Below are positions 53,043-61,276 of a stretch of 64,000 nucleotides of DNA, piece by piece. Origin of the DNA: Streptomyces lomondensis (GTDB taxonomy: Bacteria > Actinomycetota > Actinomycetes > Streptomycetales > Streptomycetaceae); assembly GCF_014651035.1 (NCBI RefSeq), contig NZ_BMWC01000008.1, positions 186,001 to 250,000 on the forward strand, read 5' to 3'. Position numbers and translations under genes: made by a program. Numbering within the stretch: position 1 is the stretch's first letter; each line of letters opens with the position of its first letter. The notes under the pieces were generated by a model, which saw only the letters and a program-made list of their open reading frames with translations, had not been told where the DNA came from and ran no database searches.

Positions 53043-54527
53043 TCAGGTCTGCGCCATGTCCACGAACCGCGAGTAGTGCCCCTGGAAGGCGACCGTGATC
53101 GTCGCCGTCGGGCCGTTCCGGTGCTTGGCCACGATCAGGTCGGCCTCGCCCGCACGCGGCGACTCCTTCTCGTAGGCGTCCTCGCGGTGCAGCAGGATGA
53201 CCATGTCGGCGTCCTGCTCGATGGAGCCGGACTCACGCAGGTCGGAGACCATCGGCTTCTTGTCCGTGCGCTGCTCGGGACCACGGTTCAGCTGGGAGAG
53301 CGCGATGACCGGGATCTCCAGCTCCTTGGCCAGCAGCTTGAGGTTACGGGACATGTCCGAGACCTCCTGCTGACGGCTCTCGGCCCGCTTGGACCCGCCC
53401 GACTGCATCAGCTGGAGGTAGTCGATGACGACCAGCCTGAGGTCGTTGCGCTGCTTGAGGCGGCGGCACTTGGCGCGGATCTCCATCATCGACAGGTTCG
53501 GCGAGTCGTCGATGTAGAGCGGCGCCGCCGAGACGTCCGGCATCCGCCGGGCCAGGCGCGTCCAGTCCTCGTCCGTCATCGTGCCGGACCGCATGTGGTG
53601 AAGGGCGACCCGGGCCTCGGCGGACAGCAGACGCATCGCGATCTCGTTGCGCCCCATCTCGAGGGAGAAGATCACGCTCGGCAGGTTGTTCTTGATCGAG
53701 GCGGCCCGCGCGAAGTCCAGCGCGAGCGTGGACTTGCCCATCGCGGGACGCGCGGCGATGACGATCATCTGGCCCGGGTGCAGCCCGTTGGTGAGCGAGT
53801 CGAAGTCCGTGAACCCCGTGGGCACACCGGTCATCTCACCGCTGCGCGAGCCGATCGCCTCGATCTCGTCGAGCGCGCCCTCCATGATGTCGCCGAGCGG
53901 CAGGTAGTCCTCGCTGGTCCGCTGCTCGGTGACCGCGTAGACCTCCGCCTGGGCGCGGTTGACGATCTCGTCGACGTCGTCGTCGGCCGCGTATCCCATC
54001 TGCGTGATGCGCGTGCCGGCTTCGACCAGGCGGCGCAGGACGGCCCGCTCGTGGACGATCTCCGCGTAGTAGGCGGCGTTGGCCGCCGTGGGGACCGTCT
54101 GGACGAGGGTGTGCAGGTAGGAGGCCCCGCCGACCTTGTTGATCTCGCCGCGCTTGGTGAGTTCGGCGGCGATCGTGATGGGGTCGGCCGGCTCGCCCTT
54201 GGCGTAGACGTCGAGGATGGCCTGGTAGATCGTCTCGTGGGCGGGCTTGTAGAAGTCGTGGCCCTTGAGGATCTCGACGACGTCGGCGATCGCGTCCTTG
54301 GACAGGAGCATGCCGCCGAGGACGGACTGCTCGGCCTCGATGTCCTGTGGCGGTACGCGCTCGAACGCCGTGCCCCCGCCGCCGCCGTCCCACACCCCGT
54401 TATCACTGCCGCGCTCGTGCTGCTCGTCGCGACCCCGCGGGCCGTCGCCACGGCGGCGGGAGGCGGGCAGACGATCACTGGGACCGCTGTCGGCCCACGG
54501 GTCGTCCAAGGGCTCGGAAATGCTCAC
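53043..54527 (-). CDS. dnaB: replicative DNA helicase DnaB
   Basis: A 494-residue hexameric helicase. A 55-residue acidic/basic disordered start precedes the N-terminal domain (PQDIEAEQSVLGGMLL, about 60-165). The RecA-like domain has Walker A ARPAMGKST, Walker B LRLVVIDYLQLM, and the arginine finger region HRNGPT near the end. The length is normal and there is no intein, unlike some actinobacterial dnaB genes. A GTG start follows AGGAGGTGG. The divergent region upstream holds DnaA boxes. Confidence 0.97.
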   Translation of the reverse strand: MSISEPLDDPWADSGPSDRLPASRRRGDGPRGRDEQHERGSDNGVWDGGGGGTAFERVPPQDIEAEQSVLGGMLLSKDAIADVVEILKGHDFYKPAHETIYQAILDVYAKGEPADPITIAAELTKRGEINKVGGASYLHTLVQTVPTAANAAYYAEIVHERAVLRRLVEAGTRITQMGYAADDDVDEIVNRAQAEVYAVTEQRTSEDYLPLGDIMEGALDEIEAIGSRSGEMTGVPTGFTDFDSLTNGLHPGQMIVIAARPAMGKSTLALDFARAASIKNNLPSVIFSLEMGRNEIAMRLLSAEARVALHHMRSGTMTDEDWTRLARRMPDVSAAPLYIDDSPNLSMMEIRAKCRRLKQRNDLRLVVIDYLQLMQSGGSKRAESRQQEVSDMSRNLKLLAKELEIPVIALSQLNRGPEQRTDKKPMVSDLRESGSIEQDADMVILLHREDAYEKESPRAGEADLIVAKHRNGPTATITVAFQGHYSRFVDMAQT

Positions 54528-54987
54528 CGAGCCACCTCCTCCCGTCCGCCGCAGCAGACCTCGCCGTGCCCCTCTTTTCTACGGCACGGCACTGACAAAT
54601 GAGAGGCCCAACTCCGGTTAGCGGACGCCGGGTTTGTGGCGTTTTGAAAACCGGCGGACGGAGCGGGCGCCGGACCACCGTAGGCCCGTCGGCACCGTCA
54701 GCCAATCTGGTTATCCACAGGCCATGTGGACGACGGCCCAGATGCTGTGGAGAACTCCGCGAAACCTGTGCACGACCCGGTGGACAGGCCTGTGAACAAG
54801 CACCGAGCCGCCTTGAGGGAACCGCTCTGACCTGCAATTTTGCCGTCCACGGGCTGTGCAGAAGAAAAACTTCCCCACCCGGGCCAAGATCGCTTCGAAT
54901 GGTGCACAGCAGTGCGCACGACTAGACGGAAAGTAAGGGTCACAAAAGGCTTCCATCTCTTACCTGTGGACGATTAGATTGGTGCAC
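54528..54987. other. dnaB-MATE intergenic region
   Basis: A 460-base gap between divergent genes with no coding frame of quality. It contains a spread of DnaA-type boxes (54711-54973) and must carry the promoters for dnaB and the MATE exporter. Confidence 0.6.
54711..54973. promoter_or_regulatory. DnaA box cluster upstream of dnaB
   Basis: One exact box TTATCCACA at 54711-54719. Near-matches on the minus strand: TCGTCCACA at 54725-54733 and again at 54965-54973, TTCTCCACA at 54746-54754, and TTGTTCACA at 54791-54799. Confidence 0.6.
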
Positions 54988-56325
54988 ATGACACAGGCCC
55001 CCGCGCGCCGCCGAGCCGACCGGAGACAGCACGACAGAGAGATCGTCGCGCTGGCCGTGCCGGCGTTCGGCTCCCTCGTCGCCGAGCCCCTCTTCCTCAT
55101 GGCCGACACCGCCATCGTGGGCCATCTGGGCACGGCCCAGCTCGCCGGCCTCGGCGTCGCCTCGGCCCTCCTGATGACCGCCGTCAGTGTCTTCGTCTTC
55201 CTCGCCTACGCCACCACGGCAGCGGTCGCCCGCCGTGTCGGCGCCGGCGACCTCCCGTCCGCCATCCGCCAGGGCATGGACGGCATCTGGCTGGCGCTGC
55301 TTCTGGGCGCCGCCCTCGTCGCCGTCGCACTGCCGACCGCGCCTCACCTCGTGGATCTCTTCGGCGCATCGGACGCGGCAGCCCCCTATGCGACGACCTA
55401 CCTACGCATCTCCGTGCTCGGCATACCGGCCATGCTCGTCGTCCTCGCCGCGACCGGTGTCCTGCGCGGTCTACAGGACACCAAGACCCCGCTCTACGTC
55501 GCCATCGCCGGCTTCGTCGCCAACGGCGCTCTCAACGCGGGACTCGTCTACGGCGCCGACCTGGGGATCGCCGGCTCCGCCTGGGGCACCGTCATCGCCC
55601 AGTGCGGCATGGCCGCGGCCTACCTCGTGGTGGTCCTGCGCGGGGCGCGCAAGCACGGCGCCTCACTGCGGCCGGACGCCGCCGGGATCAGGGCCTGCGC
55701 CCAAGCCGGTGTTCCCCTGCTGGTCCGTACGCTCTCCCTGCGGGCGATCCTGATGATCGCCACGGCGGTCGCCGCCCGTCTCGGAGATGCCGACATCGCC
55801 GCCCACCAGATCATCCTGTCCCTGTGGAGCCTGCTCGCCTTCGCCCTCGATGCAATCGCCATCGCGGGTCAGGCCATCATCGGGCGCTATCTCGGAGCCG
55901 GTGACGCCCAGGGCGCCCGCGAGGCATGTCGTCGCATGGTGGAGTGGGGTATAGCTGTCGGCGTCGTCCTCGGCGTCCTGGTGGTCATCACCCGACCGGT
56001 GTTCCTGCCCGTCTTCACCAGTGACCCGGCGGTCAAGGATGTGGCGTTGCCCGCCCTCATCATCGTCGCCCTCTCGCAGCCGATCTCCGGCATCGTCTTC
56101 GTCCTGGACGGAGTCCTGATGGGCGCCGGCGACGGACCCTACCTGGCCTGGGCGATGCTGCTCACCCTGGCCGTCTTCAGCCCGGTCGCCCTGCTGGTTC
56201 CGGTGCTGGGCGGTGGGCTCACCGCCCTCTGGGCGACGATGACGCTGATGATGACCGTGCGGATGCTGACCCTGTGGCTCCGCACCCGGTCGGGCCGCTG
56301 GATCGTCACAGGCGCGACCCGCTGA
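54988..56325 (+). CDS. MATE family efflux transporter (DinF type)
   Basis: A 445-residue transporter with 12 predicted helices in two homologous halves. FLMADTAIVGHLGTAQLAGLGVAS is the typical MATE start, and GVLRGLQDTKTPLYVA marks the DinF/NorM group. These pumps expel cationic drugs using sodium or protons. The gene is divergent from dnaB. ATG at 54988 was chosen; GTG at 54982 is an alternative. Three parS sites follow immediately. Confidence 0.92.
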   Translation: MTQAPARRRADRRQHDREIVALAVPAFGSLVAEPLFLMADTAIVGHLGTAQLAGLGVASALLMTAVSVFVFLAYATTAAVARRVGAGDLPSAIRQGMDGIWLALLLGAALVAVALPTAPHLVDLFGASDAAAPYATTYLRISVLGIPAMLVVLAATGVLRGLQDTKTPLYVAIAGFVANGALNAGLVYGADLGIAGSAWGTVIAQCGMAAAYLVVVLRGARKHGASLRPDAAGIRACAQAGVPLLVRTLSLRAILMIATAVAARLGDADIAAHQIILSLWSLLAFALDAIAIAGQAIIGRYLGAGDAQGAREACRRMVEWGIAVGVVLGVLVVITRPVFLPVFTSDPAVKDVALPALIIVALSQPISGIVFVLDGVLMGAGDGPYLAWAMLLTLAVFSPVALLVPVLGGGLTALWATMTLMMTVRMLTLWLRTRSGRWIVTGATR

Positions 56326-56327
56326 CC

Positions 56328-56398
56328 GTTTCACGTGAAACGCCGACTGTTTCACGTGAAACGGCGTGATCCACAGATCGCGGTGTTTCACGTGAAAC
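56328..56398. other. parS: cluster of three perfect parS sites with a DnaA box
   Basis: Three copies of GTTTCACGTGAAAC at 56328-56341, 56349-56362 and 56385-56398, the densest group in the window. A DnaA-type box (TGATCCACA) lies at 56367-56375 between the second and third. Confidence 0.97.
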
Positions 56399-56428
56399 AC
56401 AGAGGCTGGCCCGCCTCGCAGACACGAC

Positions 56429-56462
56429 GATGGGGCCGTACCCCGAAGGGCACGACCCCATC
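56429..56462 (-). terminator. terminator of the rpsF-ssb-rpsR-rplI operon
   Basis: A hairpin with arms GATGGGGTCGTGCCC and GGGTACGGCCCCATC (minus strand) around a TTCG loop, 27 bases after the rplI stop. Confidence 0.8.
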
Positions 56463-56488
56463 GCTCACTGCTTCAGCGAGCGCGGCAC

Positions 56489-56935
56489 TCAGGCCGCGAC
56501 GACCTCGATGCTGACCTTGGCGGCAACCTCGGGGTGCAGACGCACGGACGTCTCGTGAGCGCCCAGCGTCTTGATCGGCGAGCCCAGCTCGATGCGGCGC
56601 TTGTCGACCTCGGGGCCACCGGAAGCCTTGATCGCCGAGGCGATGTCGGCCGGGGTGACGGAACCGAAGAGGCGACCGGCGTCGCCGGAGCGGACAGCCA
56701 GACGGACCTTGACACCCTCGAGCTGGGCCTTGACCTGGTTGGCCTGCTCGATGGTCTGGATCTCGTGGATTTTGCGAGCACGACGGATCTGCTCGACGTC
56801 CTTCTCGCCGCCCTTGGTCCAGCGGATCGCGAACTTCCGCGGGATCAGGTAGTTGCGAGCGTAACCGTCCTTGACGTCAACGACGTCGCCCGCGGCACCG
56901 AGGCCGGAGACCTCGTGGGTGAGGATGATCTTCAT
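56489..56935 (-). CDS. rplI: 50S ribosomal protein L9
   Basis: A 148-residue L9. It begins MKIILTHEVSGLGAAGDVVDVKDGYARNYLIP, the classical N-terminal domain, followed by the long helix and the C-terminal domain. It is the last gene of the rpsF-ssb-rpsR-rplI operon. Confidence 0.98.
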   Translation of the reverse strand: MKIILTHEVSGLGAAGDVVDVKDGYARNYLIPRKFAIRWTKGGEKDVEQIRRARKIHEIQTIEQANQVKAQLEGVKVRLAVRSGDAGRLFGSVTPADIASAIKASGGPEVDKRRIELGSPIKTLGAHETSVRLHPEVAAKVSIEVVAA

Positions 56936-56953
56936 GAGTCGGTCACCCTTCCC

Positions 56954-57190
56954 TTATCGCGCGGTGGAGGTGTAGGGCAGCAGCGCCATCTCACGGCTGT
57001 TCTTGACGGCCGTGGCGACGTCACGCTGGTGCTGCGTGCAGTTGCCGGTCACGCGGCGGGCACGGATCTTGCCGCGGTCGGAAATGAACTTCCGCAGCAT
57101 GTTCGTGTCCTTGTAGTCCACGTACGTGACCTTGTCCTTGCAGAAAGCGCAGACCTTCTTCTTCGGCTTGCGCACAGGCGGCTTCGCCAT
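56954..57190 (-). CDS. rpsR: 30S ribosomal protein S18, zinc-ribbon form
   Basis: A 78-residue S18 with Cys14-x2-Cys17 (CAFC) and Cys51-x2-His54 (CTQH), i.e. the zinc-binding C+ form. Streptomyces also have a Zur-controlled C- paralogue elsewhere for zinc starvation. It is in the standard operon between ssb and rplI. Confidence 0.97.
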   Translation of the reverse strand: MAKPPVRKPKKKVCAFCKDKVTYVDYKDTNMLRKFISDRGKIRARRVTGNCTQHQRDVATAVKNSREMALLPYTSTAR

Positions 57191-57234
57191 GGTGTATCTC
57201 CTGTGTGATCAAGAAGTTGGGGTGCGAGCCCGCC

Positions 57235-57822
57235 CTAGAAGGGGGGCTCGTCCGAGTAGCCGCCGCCCTGCTGGCCGCCGCCGGAGCCACCGCCCCAGCC
57301 GCCGCCACCCTGGTTGCCACCGGCGGGAGCGCCGGTCGCCCACGGGTCGTCAGCGGGAGCGCCGCCGCCCTGCTGGCCGCCACCGGGGCCGCCGCCCCAG
57401 CCGCCGCCACCCTGGGCGCCGCCGCCACCGCCGCCGTAGCCGCCCTGGCCACCCCGGCCGCTGGTCTTGGTGACCTTGGCCGTGGCGTTGCGCAGGCTGG
57501 CGCCGACTTCCTCGACGTCCAGCTCGTAGACCGTGCGCTTGACGCCCTCGCGGTCCTCGTAGGACCGCTGCTTCAGCCGGCCCTGCACGATGACGCGCAT
57601 GCCTCGCTGGAGCGACTCAGCGACGTTCTCCGCCGCCTGACGCCAGACCGAGCAGGTCAGGAAGAGGCTCTCGCCGTCCTTCCACTCGTTCGTCTGACGG
57701 TCGAAGGTGCGGGGAGTGGACGCGACACGGAACTTCGCGACGGCCGCACCGGAGGGGGTGAAGCGCAGCTCGGGGTCGTCGACAAGATTGCCGACCACCG
57801 TGATGACGGTCTCGCCTGCCAT
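57235..57822 (-). CDS. ssb: single-stranded DNA-binding protein
   Basis: A 195-residue SSB. The OB fold is in residues 1-110 (ETVITVVGNLVDDPELRFT at the start). A Gly-rich flexible linker of about 75 residues, with repeated GGGWGGG units, leads to the acidic tip DEPPF, which binds partner proteins. It is in the rpsF-ssb-rpsR-rplI operon, as in most bacteria. Confidence 0.97.
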   Translation of the reverse strand: MAGETVITVVGNLVDDPELRFTPSGAAVAKFRVASTPRTFDRQTNEWKDGESLFLTCSVWRQAAENVAESLQRGMRVIVQGRLKQRSYEDREGVKRTVYELDVEEVGASLRNATAKVTKTSGRGGQGGYGGGGGGAQGGGGWGGGPGGGQQGGGAPADDPWATGAPAGGNQGGGGWGGGSGGGQQGGGYSDEPPF

Positions 57823-57893
57823 GGGGGAACCTCTCGGCGGGTTTGCTCTGGCTGCTTGCTACTCGAATCCCGGATTCAGCTGAGCGTGCGAGC

Positions 57894-58184
57894 TCAGTGG
57901 GTCTCGGGACGGAGGACCTTGGTCCGGAGGACCGACTCGTTCAGGTTCATCTGGCGGTCGAGCTCCTTGACGACCGCAGGCTCAGCCTGCAGGTCGATGA
58001 CCGAGTAGATGCCCTCGGGCTTCTTCTTGATCTCGTACGCGAGACGACGACGGCCCCAGGTGTCGACCTTCTCGACCTTTCCGCCGCCGTCACGGACGAC
58101 AGAGAGGAAGTTCTCGATCAGCGGGGAGACAGCGCGCTCCTCGACGTCGGGGTCGAGGATGACCATCACCTCGTAGTGACGCAT
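57894..58184 (-). CDS. rpsF: 30S ribosomal protein S6
   Basis: A 96-residue S6: MRHYEVMVILDPDVEERAV, then GGKVEKVDTWGRRRLAYEIKK. It is the first gene of the operon. The start follows AAAGGAGGTGG. The leader (58185 to about 58235) contains a small hairpin (CCACGG and CCGTGG arms) that might act in autoregulation. Confidence 0.98.
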   Translation of the reverse strand: MRHYEVMVILDPDVEERAVSPLIENFLSVVRDGGGKVEKVDTWGRRRLAYEIKKKPEGIYSVIDLQAEPAVVKELDRQMNLNESVLRTKVLRPETH

Positions 58185-58446
58185 GTGGAACCCACCTCCT
58201 TTGGACTCAGCGGCCACGGTCGTTCCGTGGCAGGAGGGTTGTGATGCGTAGCAACGGTATCGGCCACCACTGACAATCGGGGTTCTGTGGAGAAGCCCTT
58301 GCCGTGACATGGGCAGACACCGGTGCGGACGGTACAGAGTACCCGCACAGCGGCTTGCGGTTGAAATCCGGCCGCCAGGGCAGCCAATCTGTACACATCG
58401 GGTGTGTATGGCGCTACGATGCGCCGACTTTCGCAGGAGGTGCCCT

Positions 58447-58764
58447 ATGGCACAGGCATTGCGACCCAACACCGCCGGCGGCCTCTTCGCCACGGACGGC
58501 AAGCCCCACCCCCTCCAGGACACCCTGCTCGCGGTGACCTTGGTGCTGGGCATCACGTCGTTCATCACGGCACTCATCGACGAGGACCTGCATCTGCTGA
58601 GCTCCTGGACCGGCCTGGTGGGCATTCTCACCGGCGCGTACGGCCAGTGGATCTCGGTGACCACCCGTGAACGCTTCGGCCTGATCCTGGGCCTGGGCGC
58701 CGCAGGCGTCGGGTTCTTCCTGGGCATGGCGCACGGCGGCCTCTTCGGCGGGCTCATCGACTGA
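58447..58764 (+). CDS. small membrane protein, 105 residues
   Basis: A 105-residue protein with three predicted membrane helices (about 28-48, 50-68 and 78-100). No known domain. It is preceded by AGGAGGTG. It is on the plus strand with femX following after about 170 bases, and may be conserved in this genus. Confidence 0.72.
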   Translation: MAQALRPNTAGGLFATDGKPHPLQDTLLAVTLVLGITSFITALIDEDLHLLSSWTGLVGILTGAYGQWISVTTRERFGLILGLGAAGVGFFLGMAHGGLFGGLID

Positions 58765-58931
58765 CGCCAGGGACACCCCCCTTCTGAACACCGCGTGACG
58801 CCACGGCCGGCCACGGGCCGTGGCGCAGGTTCCGTACGCCCAACCGGCGCGCTCCCAAGGCGCAGTAGGCTTCGCGCGAGAGCCGGAGCCCCTGAACCCA
58901 TGGGGACACACCAGCCCGAGGAGCGCCCCGA

Positions 58932-60053
58932 ATGAGCCTGACCCTGAGGACCATCAGTCGAGAGCAGCATCTGGCCTACATCCAGAGCCTGCCGTCGGCG
59001 AGCCACATGCAGGTCCCGGCCTGGGCTGACGTCAAGGCGGAGTGGCGCTCCGAGAACCTCGGCTGGTTCGACGACCGGACGGGCGAGCTGGTCGGTGTCG
59101 GTCTGGTCCTCTACCGGCAGCTGCCCAAGATCAAGCGCTACCTCGCGTATCTGCCCGAGGGCCCGGTCATCAACTGGTTCGCGCCGAATCTGCAGGAGTG
59201 GATCGAGCCGATGCTGGCGCACCTGAAGCAGCAGGGCGCCTTCTCCGTGAAGATGGGTCCGCCGGTGATCATCCGGCGCTGGGAGGCGGCCTCCATCAAG
59301 GCGGGCATCCAGAACCCGGACGTCAAGCGCCTGCGGGACATCGAGGCCGACCACATCGAGCCGCGGGCCTTCGAGGTCGCCGACAAGCTGCGCCGCATGG
59401 GCTGGCAGCAGGGCGAGGACGGCGGCGCCGGCTTCGGCGACGTCCAGCCCCGCTACGTCTACCAGGTGCCGCTGGCGAACCGCTCCCTGGAAGAGGTCCA
59501 CAAGAACTTCAACCAGCTGTGGCGCCGCAACATCAAGAAGGCCGAGAAGGCCGGCGTCGAGGTCGTCCAGGGCGGCTACCAGGACCTCGAGGAATGGCAG
59601 CGGCTGTACGAGATCACGGCCGTTCGCGACCACTTCCGGCCGCGCCCCCTGTCGTACTTCCAGCGCATGTGGACGGCCCTCAACTCCGAGGACCCCAACC
59701 GCATGCGGCTGTACTTCGCCCGGCACAACGGCGTGAACCTGTCGGCGGCGACGATGCTGATCGTCGGCGGGCACGTCTGGTACTCCTACGGCGCCTCCGA
59801 CAACATCGGCCGCGAGGTCCGGCCCTCGAACGCCATGCAGTGGCGGATGCTGCGCGACGCCTACGCGCTCGGCGCCACCGTCTACGACCTGCGCGGCATC
59901 TCCGACTCCCTGGACGAGACCGACCACCTCTTCGGCCTGATCCAGTTCAAGGTGGGCACGGGCGGCCAGGCCGCCGAGTACCTCGGTGAGTGGGACTTCC
60001 CGCTGAACAAGCTGCTGCACAAGGCGCTCGACATCTACATGTCGCGCCGCTGA
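58932..60053 (+). CDS. femX: FemX-type peptidyltransferase (peptidoglycan bridge)
   Basis: A 373-residue FemABX family protein: a pair of GNAT-like domains with a coiled-coil insert missing. The RRNIKKAEKAGVEV and GATVYDLRGISDSLDETDHLFGL segments are typical. In S. coelicolor FemX adds the first glycine of the bridge to lipid II, using charged tRNA-Gly, and is needed for vancomycin resistance. The ATG follows GAGGAG. Confidence 0.92.
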   Translation: MSLTLRTISREQHLAYIQSLPSASHMQVPAWADVKAEWRSENLGWFDDRTGELVGVGLVLYRQLPKIKRYLAYLPEGPVINWFAPNLQEWIEPMLAHLKQQGAFSVKMGPPVIIRRWEAASIKAGIQNPDVKRLRDIEADHIEPRAFEVADKLRRMGWQQGEDGGAGFGDVQPRYVYQVPLANRSLEEVHKNFNQLWRRNIKKAEKAGVEVVQGGYQDLEEWQRLYEITAVRDHFRPRPLSYFQRMWTALNSEDPNRMRLYFARHNGVNLSAATMLIVGGHVWYSYGASDNIGREVRPSNAMQWRMLRDAYALGATVYDLRGISDSLDETDHLFGLIQFKVGTGGQAAEYLGEWDFPLNKLLHKALDIYMSRR

Positions 60054-60135
60054 TGTCACGTTCAGTGCTTCTATACCTCTGATACACGGCAACCACCGAT
60101 ACACGGCAACCACGAGAAAGGTTCCAGGTCCGGCC

Positions 60136-61167
60136 ATGGCGCTCACGCTCTACGTCGACACCGCGCGCTGGCGGGCGCACCACAAGCACGTGCAGGAGCA
60201 GTTCCCGGGCCTCGTGCCGGTCTGCAAGGGCAACGGCTACGGCTTCGGGCACGAGCGGCTGGCGGAGGAGGCCACGCGGCTGGGCTCGGACGTCCTCGCC
60301 GTCGGCACGACGTACGAGGCCGCCCGGATCAAGGACTGGTTCGGCGGGGACCTGCTGGTGCTGACGCCCTACCGCCGCGGCGAGGAGCCGGTACCGCTGC
60401 CGGACCGGGTCATCCGCTCCGTGTCGTCGATAGACGGTGTGTACGGCCTCGTCGGTGCCCGCGTGGTGATCGAGGTGATGTCCTCGATGAAGCGGCACGG
60501 CATCAGCGAGCAGGACCTGCCCCAGCTGCACGCCGCCATCGAGAACATCCGGCTGGAGGGCTTCGCCATCCACCTGCCGCTGGACCGCACCGACGGCTCG
60601 GACGCCGTCGAGGAGGTCATCGGCTGGATGGACCGGCTCCGTGCGGCCCGGCTGCCCCTGCACACCATGTTCGTCAGCCACCTCAAGGCCGAGGAACTCG
60701 CCCGGCTCCAGCAGCAGTTCCCGCAGACCCGGTTCCGGGCCCGCATCGGCACGCGGCTGTGGCTGGGGGACCACGATGCCACCGAGTACCGCGGCGCGGT
60801 CCTGGACGTCACGCGCGTCGCCAAGGGCGACCGTTTCGGCTACCGGCAGCAGAAGGCGGCCTCCGACGGCTTCCTGGTGGTCGTGGCGGGCGGTACGTCC
60901 CACGGGGTGGGCCTGGAGGCCCCCAAGGCGCTGCACGGCGTCATGCCGCGCGCCAAGGGCGTCGCCCGCGCCGGCCTGGCGACGGTGAACCGGAACCTTT
61001 CTCCGTTCGTCTGGGGCGGCAAGCAGCGCTGGTTCGCCGAGCCGCCGCACATGCAGGTCTCGATCCTTTTCGTGCCCGCGGACGCGCCGGAGCCGAAGGT
61101 CGGCGAGGAGCTGGTGGCCCATCTGCGGCACACCACCACCCAGTTCGACCGGATCGTGGACCGCTGA
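60136..61167 (+). CDS. alanine racemase-like PLP protein
   Basis: A 343-residue fold-type III PLP enzyme. The PLP lysine is in VPVCKGNGYGFGHERLAEEA (Lys32), in the manner of alanine racemase, and SFRARIGTRLWLGD aligns with the second active-site part. It differs from the true Alr of the genus, so substrate is uncertain. It follows femX by about 80 bases and may act in cell-wall metabolism. Confidence 0.82.
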   Translation: MALTLYVDTARWRAHHKHVQEQFPGLVPVCKGNGYGFGHERLAEEATRLGSDVLAVGTTYEAARIKDWFGGDLLVLTPYRRGEEPVPLPDRVIRSVSSIDGVYGLVGARVVIEVMSSMKRHGISEQDLPQLHAAIENIRLEGFAIHLPLDRTDGSDAVEEVIGWMDRLRAARLPLHTMFVSHLKAEELARLQQQFPQTRFRARIGTRLWLGDHDATEYRGAVLDVTRVAKGDRFGYRQQKAASDGFLVVVAGGTSHGVGLEAPKALHGVMPRAKGVARAGLATVNRNLSPFVWGGKQRWFAEPPHMQVSILFVPADAPEPKVGEELVAHLRHTTTQFDRIVDR

Positions 61168-61209
61168 CCGGCACGGTTCACTGCTTCAATGACCGACGCG
61201 CTTCAGCGC

Positions 61210-61243
61210 AAAGGCCGTACACGACTTCTCGTGTACGGCCTTT
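61210..61243. terminator. bidirectional hairpin terminator
   Basis: A perfect 15-bp inverted repeat (AAAGGCCGTACACGA and TCGTGTACGGCCTTT) with a CTTC loop, between convergent genes. Confidence 0.92.
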
Positions 61244-61276
61244 CGGCTTTCTGGAGACGGCCCCGGGGCCGTTCGC

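Noticed and set aside
53043..54527. Intein in dnaB
   Set aside because: The protein is 494 residues with continuous helicase motifs; no insertion or splicing motifs are seen.
58204..58240. S6:S18 autoregulatory RNA in the rpsF leader
   Set aside because: A small hairpin is present, but I could not match the bulged GGC/CCG pattern with confidence, so it is only mentioned in the rpsF entry.
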